Made by a program: the position numbers and the translations under genes. Shown here piece after piece: positions 1 to 8,665 of a DNA stretch of 64,000 bases (position 1 is the first letter of the stretch; the number at the start of each line of letters is the position of its first letter). The notes under the pieces were generated by a model. That model searched no databases. It saw nothing but the letters and a program-made list of their open reading frames with translations, and was not told the DNA's origin. The stretch is from Mesorhizobium sp. M2A.F.Ca.ET.046.03.2.1 (GTDB lineage Bacteria > Pseudomonadota > Alphaproteobacteria > Rhizobiales > Rhizobiaceae). Location of the stretch: NCBI RefSeq assembly GCF_003952425.1, contig NZ_CP034449.1, positions 6,746,001 to 6,810,000 of the forward strand, in the 5' to 3' direction.

Positions 1-937
1 AGGCCTGGAGGACCACCAGCGCGAAGAGAAGCGTGGTGCGACGGGCATGGGTGGTGCCGGGCTGGCGCCGACACGTGGCGATCATATGCCAGAGCGCCAC
101 GAGAAAGACCGTATAGGCGCCCAGTCGGTGGACGAACTGCACCGTCTTCGGATTCTCAAAGAAGTTCAGCCAGGCGGGCTTCAGGAGAAGCAGATCGGAG
201 GGGATCACCTTTCCGTCCATCAGCGGCCATGTGTTGTAGGAAAGACCGGCGTGAAGGCCAGCGACCAATCCGCCGAGATAGATCTGGATTAGCGTCAGGA
301 ACACGATGAAGCCGGCGAGCCGCTGTGTCGAGCGGTCGGCGGCAGGCTCCGAATGCGGCGCCAGGCCTCGCGCGACCGCCATCGTGGCGGTGAAGATCAG
401 CGCGGCAAGCGTCAGATGCGTCGCCAGGCGGTACTGGCTGACCGAAACGCGGTCGACAAGGCCGGAAGCCACCATCCACCAGCCGATGGCGCCTTGCAGT
501 CCGCCGAGCGCCAGGATGCCGATGAGCTTCAACCCAAGGCCGCGCTCGATGCGGCGCGTTGCCCAGAAGAACAGCAGCGGCAGGGCGAAGACCACGCCGA
601 CGCTGCGCGCCAGGATGCGGTGCGCCCACTCCCACCAGAAGATCGACTTGAAGTCCTCGAGGCTCATGCCCTTGTTGATCTCGGTATATTGCGGGATCTG
701 CTGGTAGCGCTGGAACTCTTCCTGCCATTCGGCGTCGTTGAGCGGCGGGATGACGCCATGGATCGGCTGCCACTCGGTGATCGACAGGCCCGAGCCGGTG
801 AGACGCGTGGAACCACCGACCAGAACCAGCGCGAACAGCACGAACACCACGACGTAGAGCCAGCCGCGCACCAAAGCGCGGTTATGGAGGTCTCGGTCGC
901 GTGCGGCATAGGGGGCCGTGGCGGTGATTGCAGCCAT
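1..937 (-). CDS. ctaA: Heme A synthase (COX15/CtaA), 3' end cut by window edge
   Basis: About 312 residues are visible from the ATG at 937 and the frame is still open at base 1, so the C-terminus lies outside the window. The protein is a multi-spanning membrane enzyme of the COX15/CtaA family, which oxidises the heme O methyl group to make heme A for cytochrome oxidase. Supporting features are conserved histidines in [41 protein letters not shown] and [11 protein letters not shown], the arrangement expected of this family. The start [16 protein letters not shown] matches the short cytosolic N-terminus usual in rhizobia. Family assignment is firm. Confidence 0.93.
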   Translation of the reverse strand, partial: MAAITATAPYAARDRDLHNRALVRGWLYVVVFVLFALVLVGGSTRLTGSGLSITEWQPIHGVIPPLNDAEWQEEFQRYQQIPQYTEINKGMSLEDFKSIFWWEWAHRILARSVGVVFALPLLFFWATRRIERGLGLKLIGILALGGLQGAIGWWMVASGLVDRVSVSQYRLATHLTLAALIFTATMAVARGLAPHSEPAADRSTQRLAGFIVFLTLIQIYLGGLVAGLHAGLSYNTWPLMDGKVIPSDLLLLKPAWLNFFENPKTVQFVHRLGAYTVFLVALWHMIATCRRQPGTTHARRTTLLFALVVLQA

Positions 938-1088
938 GGACGTTTTCCGGCAGTTGAAACGCTGGAGTGGTGGACCAAGGCTCGCGCCGTGGCAAGGCTG
1001 GACAGCGCGGCACGCCGTCGCGCCGGGCCGCGGTGGTTGCGTGCGCACGCCATTCAGCCTAAGCGAGACGGGTCAACGAGACCGCGAC

Positions 1089-1304
1089 ATGCCCATTCGC
1101 CTGAAAAAGCTGATCGGAACCATCCTGCTTGTGGCGCTGGTCATCATCTATGCGCTGATCGCCTCCGCGGTCGCGGTCACCAGGCTCGCCGAATACGGGC
1201 CTACGGCGCATCTCCTGTTCTTCCTGCTCAGCGGCTTTCTCTGGGTTCTGCCGGCCATGGCCATCATCAAATGGCTGATCATCGAGCCGCGTCCGAAGGG
1301 TTGA
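1089..1304 (+). CDS. DUF2842 small membrane protein
   Basis: The protein has 71 residues beginning MPIRLKKLIGTILL and two hydrophobic segments (about residues 8-29 and 38-60) joined by a short polar loop. This length and layout match the DUF2842 family of alphaproteobacterial inner-membrane proteins of unknown function. The frame is open further upstream, but the ATG at 1089 gives the family-like N-terminus. The gene is divergent from ctaA. Confidence 0.72.
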   Translation: MPIRLKKLIGTILLVALVIIYALIASAVAVTRLAEYGPTAHLLFFLLSGFLWVLPAMAIIKWLIIEPRPKG

Positions 1305-1334
1305 TCCTCGCTGACGCCAGCGGCGCCGGCTGGT

Positions 1335-2393
1335 CTAGATGGTCACCACCATCTTGCCGGCATTGGCGAGCGGCGTCGTGATGCCGGACAGCATCGTTTG
1401 GATATGCGCCACGCTCTGGTAGCGGCCGTTGACGGAGATGCGCGGCAGCGCGTGCAGGAAGCCGGCATGCTCGGCCCTCAGCACGCCGTGCCGCGTGGTC
1501 ACCGCCGAGACGTAGCCCGCGTCGCGGGCGAAGCCCACTTCGCGGCAGCCGACAGCGCTGGCATAGCCGTAAGGGTAAGCGAAATGACGCGGCTCCTCGC
1601 CGAGCCTTTCTTCAAGGATACGGCGGACGTCGCCGATCTCATGGCGCGCATCGGCTTCGGACAGCCGCTTCAAATTTCGATGATTGACCGTGTGCGCGCC
1701 GATGGTCACCAGCGGGTGTGCGGCCACGGCACGGAGCTCATCCCAATTCATCAAGGTGCATGGGCGGCCTGTGCCGAATTCATAGCCGTTCGATCGGGCA
1801 AGCTCGCGCAATGCCGCACCCTGCTCCTCCTCGGGCACTTCCACGGTCAGCCAAGCGTTCAGCCGCGCGATGGCCTGGATCTTCCTGCCCCGTGTCGAGC
1901 AATCGATCGCCCTCGGCTTGCCCGCCATCGTCAGCGTCAGGCGCGAGCAGGTGTCGACGATGTCCTCGATGACGTCCCACCAGAGATCGACGGCGCCGTC
2001 GATCAGGCCGGGGGCGACATAGATGGTGATCGGCGCGCCGTGCTTTTCCAACACGGGAAGCGCCTCGGTCATGTTGTCGCGATATGCGTCGTCGGCGGTG
2101 ATGGTGGCGAACTGGCCGCCTTTGCCACCCATCTTGATGCGCTCGATCGCTTCATCAAGGGAAACAAAGGCATAACCCCTTCCCTTCATGTCGGCGATGA
2201 GCCTGTCGAGGAAGGCGGGAGCGATGTTCAGATGCCGGTTGACGCCGTTCGGCTTCTCCGGCGTCGCGGTGACGCGGTGCAGCATCAGGATGGCGCCGAT
2301 GCCGCCGACAAACGGCCGCGCCAGGGGCGCCAGACCGGAGTAGCGGGCAAGGTTCAACGCCAGTTTCCGGATTGCCTCGCCCCCGTCGATCAT
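1335..2393 (-). CDS. Polysaccharide deacetylase family protein
   Basis: A 352-residue protein of the NodB-like polysaccharide deacetylase superfamily (carbohydrate esterase 4), which removes acetyl groups from sugars using a metal bound by Asp and two His. The metal-site motifs are visible as ITADDAYRDN (the TFDDGY position) and GAHTVNHRNL (the HxxxH position), followed by FAYPYGY. The ATG at 2393 is preferred over the upstream in-frame codons because AAGGTGAAGGA sits just before it. The longer frame would overlap the divergent gene starting at 2485. Its position at the edge of the exopolysaccharide genes suggests it modifies that polymer. Confidence 0.85.
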   Translation of the reverse strand: MIDGGEAIRKLALNLARYSGLAPLARPFVGGIGAILMLHRVTATPEKPNGVNRHLNIAPAFLDRLIADMKGRGYAFVSLDEAIERIKMGGKGGQFATITADDAYRDNMTEALPVLEKHGAPITIYVAPGLIDGAVDLWWDVIEDIVDTCSRLTLTMAGKPRAIDCSTRGRKIQAIARLNAWLTVEVPEEEQGAALRELARSNGYEFGTGRPCTLMNWDELRAVAAHPLVTIGAHTVNHRNLKRLSEADARHEIGDVRRILEERLGEEPRHFAYPYGYASAVGCREVGFARDAGYVSAVTTRHGVLRAEHAGFLHALPRISVNGRYQSVAHIQTMLSGITTPLANAGKMVVTI

Positions 2394-2484
2394 TCCTTCA
2401 CCTTTTGCGCCTAGACTCATCCAAGCACGACATTCGCCTATGCGAACCCCCAAGTCGGAACCAATACGTCTTAAGGATTGAGGG

Positions 2485-3714
2485 ATGGTTGACGCCGCCG
2501 CGTCATTTGACGGCAACCGGGTCGCGGCCAACGAGATTTCCGCGCGCTCCATGCGAGCCGATCAGGGTCGATGGGCCGCTACCGCAAGCGACGGCGCCGG
2601 CCTTGCCGATTACATCCAATTCTGCGCCTCGGCGCTGTTTGCGCCGGCGCAAAGCGCATCCTGGGTGAACAACTGGGCAGCCGCGACGGGCGCCGACATG
2701 GTTGTCGCGACGCTGACTTGTGATGCCCGCCCGGCGCTTTCGCTGGCGCTGGAAGTCGTGCGACGCGGCCCGTTCAAAATTGCCCGTTTCGCGGGCGGGC
2801 GTCACGCCAACGGCAATTTCGCCGCCGCTGATCCACGCTTTCTGCCCGCCATCGACGCTTCGGCGATCCGCTCAATGTTCAAGGCGATCGCGAGGATGCG
2901 CCCAGACATCGACCTAATCTCGCTGGAAAGGCTGCTGCCCAACCTCAATGGCGTCGTCAACCCGCTCGCAGCGCTGCCCAGCTTCCCCAGTCCGAACCTT
3001 GCGCTCGCTGTCGATCTCGACGGCGGGTTCGACGCGTTGCTGTCGCGCGCGAGCGGCAAGCGCAAGCGCAAGAAGCACCGCTCGCAGACGCGCAAGTTCG
3101 AAGCCGTCGGCGCCTTCCGGCGGATCGAAGCCCGCACCCGCGAGGACGTCGACAGGCTGCTCGACGCCTTCCTCGGTATGAAGGAAGCGCGTTTCGCCAA
3201 GATGGGCATCGCCAATGTCTTCGGCGACAGGCAGGTGCGCGACTTCTTCCGGGCGCTGTTTACCGATGCGCTGGCTGAGGAAAGGCCGTCCTTCCTGCTG
3301 CACGGCCTGGAGGTGGCGGGAAAGCTGCGCGCGGTGACCGGCTCCAGCCGCTGCGGCAAGCGGCTGATCTGCGAGTTCGGCGCCATCGCCGAGGACGATC
3401 TCGCCTTCACCAGCCCCGGCGACTTCCTGTTCTTCGACAACATCCAGGAAGCCTGCGAGCTCGGTTTCGACGTCTATGATTTCTCGGTCGGAGACGAGGC
3501 TTACAAGCGACTTTGGTGCGATATCGAGGTCCAGCATTTCGAGGTGCTCGCGCCACTGACGCTGAAGGGCCACGCGTTGGCCGCGGCGATGCGGCAAGGC
3601 GCGAGGGGGAAGGCCTTCATCAAGAACAACCCGACGATCTGGAGGCTGACCAAGATGCTGCGCCGCAAGGCTGCCGGACAGGCAGCACCCGCTCCGGCCG
3701 AGGACGACAGCTAG
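2485..3714 (+). CDS. GNAT-type acyltransferase, BioF2/CelD-like
   Basis: A 409-residue soluble protein resembling the Acetyltransf_6 (BioF2-like, CelD-like) group of GNAT acyltransferases found in exopolysaccharide and cellulose loci. The C-terminal half carries the recognisable stretch with FLLHGLEVAGKLRAVTG, then FTSPGDFLFFDNIQEA and YDFSVGDEAYKRLWCD. The middle has a very basic patch (KRKRKKHRSQTRKF, near residue 195). The last 15 residues are Ala/Pro-rich. It is divergent from the deacetylase gene, so the two may share a promoter region and modify the same polysaccharide. The acyl substrate cannot be read from sequence. Confidence 0.75.
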   Translation: MVDAAASFDGNRVAANEISARSMRADQGRWAATASDGAGLADYIQFCASALFAPAQSASWVNNWAAATGADMVVATLTCDARPALSLALEVVRRGPFKIARFAGGRHANGNFAAADPRFLPAIDASAIRSMFKAIARMRPDIDLISLERLLPNLNGVVNPLAALPSFPSPNLALAVDLDGGFDALLSRASGKRKRKKHRSQTRKFEAVGAFRRIEARTREDVDRLLDAFLGMKEARFAKMGIANVFGDRQVRDFFRALFTDALAEERPSFLLHGLEVAGKLRAVTGSSRCGKRLICEFGAIAEDDLAFTSPGDFLFFDNIQEACELGFDVYDFSVGDEAYKRLWCDIEVQHFEVLAPLTLKGHALAAAMRQGARGKAFIKNNPTIWRLTKMLRRKAAGQAAPAPAEDDS

Positions 3715-3733
3715 GCCCGGCGAGAGTCGCTAG

Positions 3734-4168
3734 CTACGCCGCCTGAACGATCTCGACCAATTCAACGTCGAACACCAGGTCCTTTCCGGCCAACGGATGA
3801 TTGCCGTCGAGCTTGACGCTGGCGTCGTCGACGCCGATGACCGTCACTTGCATGGGACGTCCCTCACGGGTGCGGGCCTGTAATCGGGTGCCAACATCGA
3901 CGTCGATGTTTGCCGGCACGGCGGCGCGGTCGACGGTTACGACCGCCTCGGGGCGATGAGGGCCATAGGCGGCGTCAGCGGGAACGGTGACGGTGCTTTT
4001 TGTGCCGACCTCCATGCCCTCGACATGGGTTTCGAGACCAGGAATTACCTGTCCTTCACCGAGTGTAAACTGCAGCGGTTCATTGCCGGAAGAATCGAAT
4101 TGGGTGCCGTCCACCAGACGCCCAGTGTAGTTGATGCGTACGGTGTCGCCGTTCTTGGCCTGTGTCAT
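3734..4168 (-). CDS. FKBP-type peptidyl-prolyl isomerase (SlyD-like)
   Basis: A 144-residue peptidyl-prolyl cis-trans isomerase and probable chaperone. The FKBP fold is shown by VRINYTGRLVDGTQFDSS and LGEGQVIPGLETHVEGM. The insert-in-flap (IF) domain follows from about residue 70 (VPADAAYGPHRPEAV), as in SlyD. The His-rich metal-binding tail of E. coli SlyD is absent. The ATG at 4168 is chosen because AAAGGA lies 8 bases upstream of it, whereas the ATG at 4177 would touch that site. The gene is probably not functionally linked to the flanking polysaccharide genes. Confidence 0.9.
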   Translation of the reverse strand: MTQAKNGDTVRINYTGRLVDGTQFDSSGNEPLQFTLGEGQVIPGLETHVEGMEVGTKSTVTVPADAAYGPHRPEAVVTVDRAAVPANIDVDVGTRLQARTREGRPMQVTVIGVDDASVKLDGNHPLAGKDLVFDVELVEIVQAA

Positions 4169-4349
4169 AGCAGCCATCCTTTGGGAGTTTTGGGGGCCGG
4201 CCTAGGAATTTCGGTCCCGCTCTCGATCATCCACGCATCAGAATGCGCAGCGCGAAACATCGAAACTAGGAGCCTTGCCGCCAATGTAAAGTGCGGGAGC
4301 CGCCGAGAAATGAAGCGGCAACGCGGGACAGCCTTGTCGGCCTCCGGCC

Positions 4350-6599
4350 TTATGCAGCCGACCGGCGCCCGGGCAATGGATCTCCCGGCTCATGACCGAC
4401 CGGCGTGACCAGCGTGACGTCGGGATAGCCGTTCTCGATCAGCTTCACCGCAGCCTGGGTCACCTGGTCGTCGGCTTCCAGCATCGACAGGAAGACTTCG
4501 GTGCCATCGCCGACCAGGCGGCTGATGCCTTGCGCGTCGGCCGGGCCGCATTCGACAACGACGAGATCGTAGGCCGTGGTCAGTGACTGCATGATGATGG
4601 GCAGCCGGTCGGCGGCGCGCATGGCGCGGACCGGGTCGGCGGTGCCGACCGGAATGACATGCGCATCCGAATAGAGATCGGGATGGATGACGTCGCTGAA
4701 CTGCGCCTCGGAGGCTAGAAGATTGGTGATGCCGGGGAAGAGGCTCGAGTCCAGCATCGGCCGCGATGCCGCGCCCGACGCGGTTAGATCGAGCAAAAGC
4801 ACACGCAGGCCGGCGTCGGAGACTTCGCGCGCCACCAGCACGGCGGACGCGGCCGCCTCGTCGCCTTCGGGCGACACGAAGATCGCGCGCGCCGCGCCCG
4901 AAGCGATCAGCTTCTCCGCCGCCTTGTCGACATCGATCTCGCCGAGCCGGGATTGGCGCGGCTCGGGCGCCGATCCGCGGGGTTCAGAAGGCCGGACAAC
5001 GGACTCAGCGGGTCTGGCAGCGGGGGCATGAACCTCCACCGGCTCGCTCTCGGCCGGCCTTGGGAGTTCCGCTTCCGCGATGGAATGACCTGCCGAGGCT
5101 TCCTCGTAAGGAGCAAACGCACGACCTTCGTCATCGATCGCCGGTTCCGTGCGCGCGACAGGCATTGCCACCTGCTCGATATCGGTGAAGCGGGCGCCAG
5201 CGGCCGGACGCATGGCGCGGCCGGAGAACAACTCGCCAAGCAGCGTGCCGATCGCCATCAGCAGCAGAGAAGCGGCGGCGGCGGCCCCGGTGATCGGCCC
5301 GATCTTGGGGAAATAAGGCTGCGACGGCACCTGCGCCTGCGCGATCAGGCTTGCCGCGACCGGCGAGTATTTGCGGTCCTTGCGCGAGGCCGCCGCATTG
5401 TAACTTGCCATATAGGATTCAAGCTGTTGGCGCTGAACGTTCGCGTCGCGCTGCAAGGCATCCAACTGCACCTGCTGTTCGCCGGCGCGCGCCGAGGCGG
5501 CTTTCAGCGTGTTGACGTCCGCGACCAGCTGATCCTCGCGGGCCTTGGCCGTCTGCGCCTGCGCCGACAGGCCGCGAATGATCTTTTGCGCCTCGTTGCG
5601 AATCTGGCCGTCGAGGTCGGCAAGCTGCGATTTCAGCGCCCGAATGCGGGGATGGTTGTCGAGCAAGGTCGTCGAAAGGTCGGCAATGTTGGCCCGGAGT
5701 TCGACCTGCCGCTCGCGCAGGCGCTGAATCAGCTCGGAGGACAGCACTTCCGGCACGCTGTCTAGCGAACCGCCGTTCTGCAGCGCCCGGCGCACGCTCT
5801 CGGCACTCGCCTCGGCGGCGGCGCGGCTGGCGCGCACGCGCGACAGCTCGCTCGACAGCTCGGCAAGTTGCTGAGTCGGCAGCACCGCATTGTTGCCGCC
5901 CATCAGAAGGTCTGACTGGGCACGGAAGGCCGCGACCTTGGCCTCGGCGTCCTTCACGCGATTCTGCAGGTCGGCGATTTCCGGCGCCAGGAAGTCGGTG
6001 GCGGCTGCGTTCGATTCGAGCTTGGCGTCGCTCTTCGAGGCGATATAGGCGTTGGCGATGCCGTTGGCGACATCGGCGGCAAGCTTCGGATCCTTCGAGG
6101 CGAACTCGATCGCGATCGCGCGGGTCTTCTCGACGGCGTAGACATTGAGCTTGTCGTGCATGGCATTCAGCACGCGCTCTTCCGGCGGGATATCGAAGGG
6201 GTCGCTTTTCAAGCCGACGAGAACGAGGATGCGCCCGAGCGCCGACATCTTCAGCGTTTGGTCAAACTCCGGCAGCTTGTCCAGATTGAGCTTGGTCGCG
6301 ACCTGCTTGAGGATATCGGGCGAGGAAATGATCTGGACCTGAGTCGCCACGCCCTGTTCGTCGAGAATCGGCTTGTCGTCATCGTTGGTGCCCGGCGGCC
6401 GGGTGTATTCCGATTCGCGCGAGCCGATCTCCAGCTTGGCTGTCGCCTTGTAGTAAGGCGTCGCGAGCCAGGCTAAAGCGAAGGCGAGCCCGGTGACCAC
6501 AAGCGTGACGAGAACAATGCGCAGCCAGTTCCTCGCTAGGCTGGCGAACAGCTGTCTCAGGTCGACATCGACATCTGCGGCCGCGGACTGAACGGACAT
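4350..6599 (-). CDS. Wzz/ExoP-like polysaccharide co-polymerase with degenerate BY-kinase domain
   Basis: A 749-residue inner-membrane protein of the polysaccharide co-polymerase family that controls chain length and export. In order it has a Wzz N-terminal domain with TM1 (about residues 25-47), a long periplasmic coiled coil (about 170-430), a Pro-rich TM2 region (YFPKIGPITGAAAAASLLLM), a Pro/Glu-rich linker and a C-terminal P-loop-like domain. The Walker A position reads SPEGDEAAAS (residues 576-585) with no GKS/T. The A' motif is VLLLDLTAS, and no C-terminal tyrosine cluster is present. The tyrosine-kinase half is therefore probably inactive. The ATG at 6599 is preceded by GGAGCAGGA. It is divergent from the Wza-like gene. 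Confidence 0.88.
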   Translation of the reverse strand: MSVQSAAADVDVDLRQLFASLARNWLRIVLVTLVVTGLAFALAWLATPYYKATAKLEIGSRESEYTRPPGTNDDDKPILDEQGVATQVQIISSPDILKQVATKLNLDKLPEFDQTLKMSALGRILVLVGLKSDPFDIPPEERVLNAMHDKLNVYAVEKTRAIAIEFASKDPKLAADVANGIANAYIASKSDAKLESNAAATDFLAPEIADLQNRVKDAEAKVAAFRAQSDLLMGGNNAVLPTQQLAELSSELSRVRASRAAAEASAESVRRALQNGGSLDSVPEVLSSELIQRLRERQVELRANIADLSTTLLDNHPRIRALKSQLADLDGQIRNEAQKIIRGLSAQAQTAKAREDQLVADVNTLKAASARAGEQQVQLDALQRDANVQRQQLESYMASYNAAASRKDRKYSPVAASLIAQAQVPSQPYFPKIGPITGAAAAASLLLMAIGTLLGELFSGRAMRPAAGARFTDIEQVAMPVARTEPAIDDEGRAFAPYEEASAGHSIAEAELPRPAESEPVEVHAPAARPAESVVRPSEPRGSAPEPRQSRLGEIDVDKAAEKLIASGAARAIFVSPEGDEAAASAVLVAREVSDAGLRVLLLDLTASGAASRPMLDSSLFPGITNLLASEAQFSDVIHPDLYSDAHVIPVGTADPVRAMRAADRLPIIMQSLTTAYDLVVVECGPADAQGISRLVGDGTEVFLSMLEADDQVTQAAVKLIENGYPDVTLVTPVGHEPGDPLPGRRSAA

Positions 6600-6862
6600 G
6601 CATCCTGCTCCGAACTTTGAGTCGAGGATGGACCGTAAACAACTATGGTAACTCACCCGTTAAGATCGAAACGAACACTTATTAGACAATCCTCAAAGAA
6701 CATCCGGGGAAAGCAATAGAACAATTGGGCTTTTTACCGATCAGCACGCCGCCCGATCGCACTCCTTTACCGCGCATTAACCCTAACAGGATGATAACGG
6801 TCGCACTTTCCTGGGGTTGTGCCGCGGCTTGCGGCAAGAGCGATGAAGGTTCCTGGCCGGTC
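6600..6862. promoter_or_regulatory. Divergent intergenic region between the co-polymerase and Wza-like genes
   Basis: A comparatively AT-rich 263-bp stretch that must hold the promoters for both arms of the exopolysaccharide locus. I see no clear operator or hairpin in it. Confidence 0.4.
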
Positions 6863-7426
6863 ATGAAAAGCACTGCTTCCCTCTTTCGCGCTTTGCTTGC
6901 CCTGTCGCTGCTGACCGGCTGCTCGAGCTATCGCCCGACGCCCGCCGCCTTCCATGAAGTGCTCGACCAGCCCTACCGTCTCGGCGCAGGCGACCGGGTC
7001 CGTGTCACGGTGTTCGAGCAGGACGGGTTGACCAACACCTACAGCGTAGACCAGTCCGGCTACCTCTCCTTCCCGCTGGTCGGTGCCGTGCCGGCGCGCG
7101 GCCACACCGCGCAGCAGTTGGAAAAGGAGATCGCCGACAAATTGCGCCAGGGCTATCTGCGCGATCCCGACGTTTCGGTAGAGATCGACCGTTACCGGCC
7201 GATCTTCGTGATGGGCGAAGTGGGCGCTGCCGGCCAGTATTCCTATGTGCCGGGGCTCACCGTGCAAAAGGCGGTCGCCATTGCCGGCGGCTTCACGCCG
7301 CGCGCCAATCAGGAGAGCGTCGACATCACCCGCGACATCAACGGCAAGGTGATGACCGGACGGGTGCTTACATCCGATCCGCTCCTGCCCGGCGACACCG
7401 TCTACGTTCGCGAACGCCTGTTCTGA
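6863..7426 (+). CDS. Wza/ExoF-like polysaccharide export lipoprotein
   Basis: A 187-residue outer-membrane or periplasmic export protein. It starts MKSTASLFRALL with a lipoprotein signal ending LLTGC (Cys20). It then has a Poly_export domain (LGAGDRVRVTVFEQDGL) and an SLBB domain (IFVMGEVGAAGQYSYVPG to the C-terminus). It lacks the C-terminal amphipathic helix of E. coli Wza and has the length usual for rhizobial ExoF/GumB-type proteins. The ATG at 6863 is chosen because it gives the lipobox. It begins the rightward exopolysaccharide operon. Confidence 0.87.
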   Translation: MKSTASLFRALLALSLLTGCSSYRPTPAAFHEVLDQPYRLGAGDRVRVTVFEQDGLTNTYSVDQSGYLSFPLVGAVPARGHTAQQLEKEIADKLRQGYLRDPDVSVEIDRYRPIFVMGEVGAAGQYSYVPGLTVQKAVAIAGGFTPRANQESVDITRDINGKVMTGRVLTSDPLLPGDTVYVRERLF

Positions 7427-7436
7427 AAAGTCCGTC

Positions 7437-8567
7437 GTGACGGTGAACCTCAGGATCGTCCACTGCTTCCGCTCACCTGTCGGGGGAATCTTCCGGCATG
7501 TGCGCGACCTCACCGAGGCGCAGGTCGCCGCCGGCCATGCGGTGGGCATCGTCTGCGATTCGACAACCGGCGGCGACTACGAGGAGCGGCTCTTCGAAGC
7601 GATGAAGGACAGCCTCGCGCTCGGCATCCATCGCACGCCGATGCAGCGTCATGTCGGGCCGGGCGACCTCGCCTCGGCCTGGCGCACCTATCGAATCATC
7701 CAGGAATTGCGGCCGGACGTACTGCATGGGCATGGCGCCAAGGGTGGCGCCTATGCCCGGCTGTTCGGCTCACTGTTGCGGGTTTCAAGGTCTCGCGTGG
7801 CCCGCCTTTATTCGCCGCATGGCGGCTCCCTCCACTATGACGAAACGACGGCGACGGGAAAGCTGTTCTTCGGCCTGGAGCGCTTCATGGCGCGCTTCAC
7901 CGATTGCCTGCTGTTCGTTTCCGACTATGAGCGGAAAACGTATCGGCGCAAGGTCGGCGAGCCGCCCATACCCAACCGGCTCGTCTATAACGGCCTGCGC
8001 GCCGCGGAATTCGAATCGGTGACGACGGCGATCAATGCCGCCGATTTCCTGTACATCGGCATGATGCGCGACCTGAAAGGTCCGGATATCTTCATCGATG
8101 CGCTGGCTTTGGCCGGCAGCGAGCCTGAACGCCCCTTGAGCGCCGTGATGGTTGGCGATGGCGACGACCTGCCGCGCTACCACGCTCAGGTCGAGCGGCT
8201 CGGCCTCGAGAACCGGGTTCGCTTCTTGCCTCCGATGCCGGCGAGGGAAGCTTTCGCCCTGGCTGAGCTGGTAGTGGTTCCGTCGCGCGCGGAGGCGATG
8301 CCCTATATCGTGCTCGAGGCCTTGGCCGCCGGCATGCCGATGATCGCGACCGCGGTCGGCGGCATTCCGGAAATCTTCGGCGATGGCTCCCCTGCCTTGA
8401 TCCGGCCGGATCCCGTCGAGCTTGCCAGCAAAATCGGCATGGCGGTCAAAGACATGGATGCGTACCGCAAGGCGATGCCACAGGCCGACGAGCTGAAGGC
8501 GCGTTTCGGCTCCGACGTGATGGCAACCGAGATCGAGAAGGCCTATTTCGCGGCGCTGAGCAAGTAG
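7437..8567 (+). CDS. Glycosyltransferase family 4
   Basis: A 376-residue GT-B glycosyltransferase with a GTG start 10 bases after the Wza-like gene. The N-terminal Rossmann domain begins IVHCFRSPVGGIFRHVRDL. The C-terminal nucleotide-sugar domain has YIGMMRDLKGPDIFIDAL, VPSRAEAMPYIVLEALAAG and ATAVGGIPEIFGDG, which carry the EX7E-type acidic residues of GT4 enzymes. It should transfer a sugar from a nucleotide donor to the lipid-linked repeat unit on the cytoplasmic face. The specific sugar is not readable. Confidence 0.88.
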   Translation: MTVNLRIVHCFRSPVGGIFRHVRDLTEAQVAAGHAVGIVCDSTTGGDYEERLFEAMKDSLALGIHRTPMQRHVGPGDLASAWRTYRIIQELRPDVLHGHGAKGGAYARLFGSLLRVSRSRVARLYSPHGGSLHYDETTATGKLFFGLERFMARFTDCLLFVSDYERKTYRRKVGEPPIPNRLVYNGLRAAEFESVTTAINAADFLYIGMMRDLKGPDIFIDALALAGSEPERPLSAVMVGDGDDLPRYHAQVERLGLENRVRFLPPMPAREAFALAELVVVPSRAEAMPYIVLEALAAGMPMIATAVGGIPEIFGDGSPALIRPDPVELASKIGMAVKDMDAYRKAMPQADELKARFGSDVMATEIEKAYFAALSK

Positions 8568-8665
8568 GTCCGCAACCGCACAACAGCTTCAAAACCACGG
8601 GTTGTTTCAAGCCTTTCTTAGCTCTCTTTTGCTAAGCAATTGCGCGAAGCTCGCGGACAGTTCCC

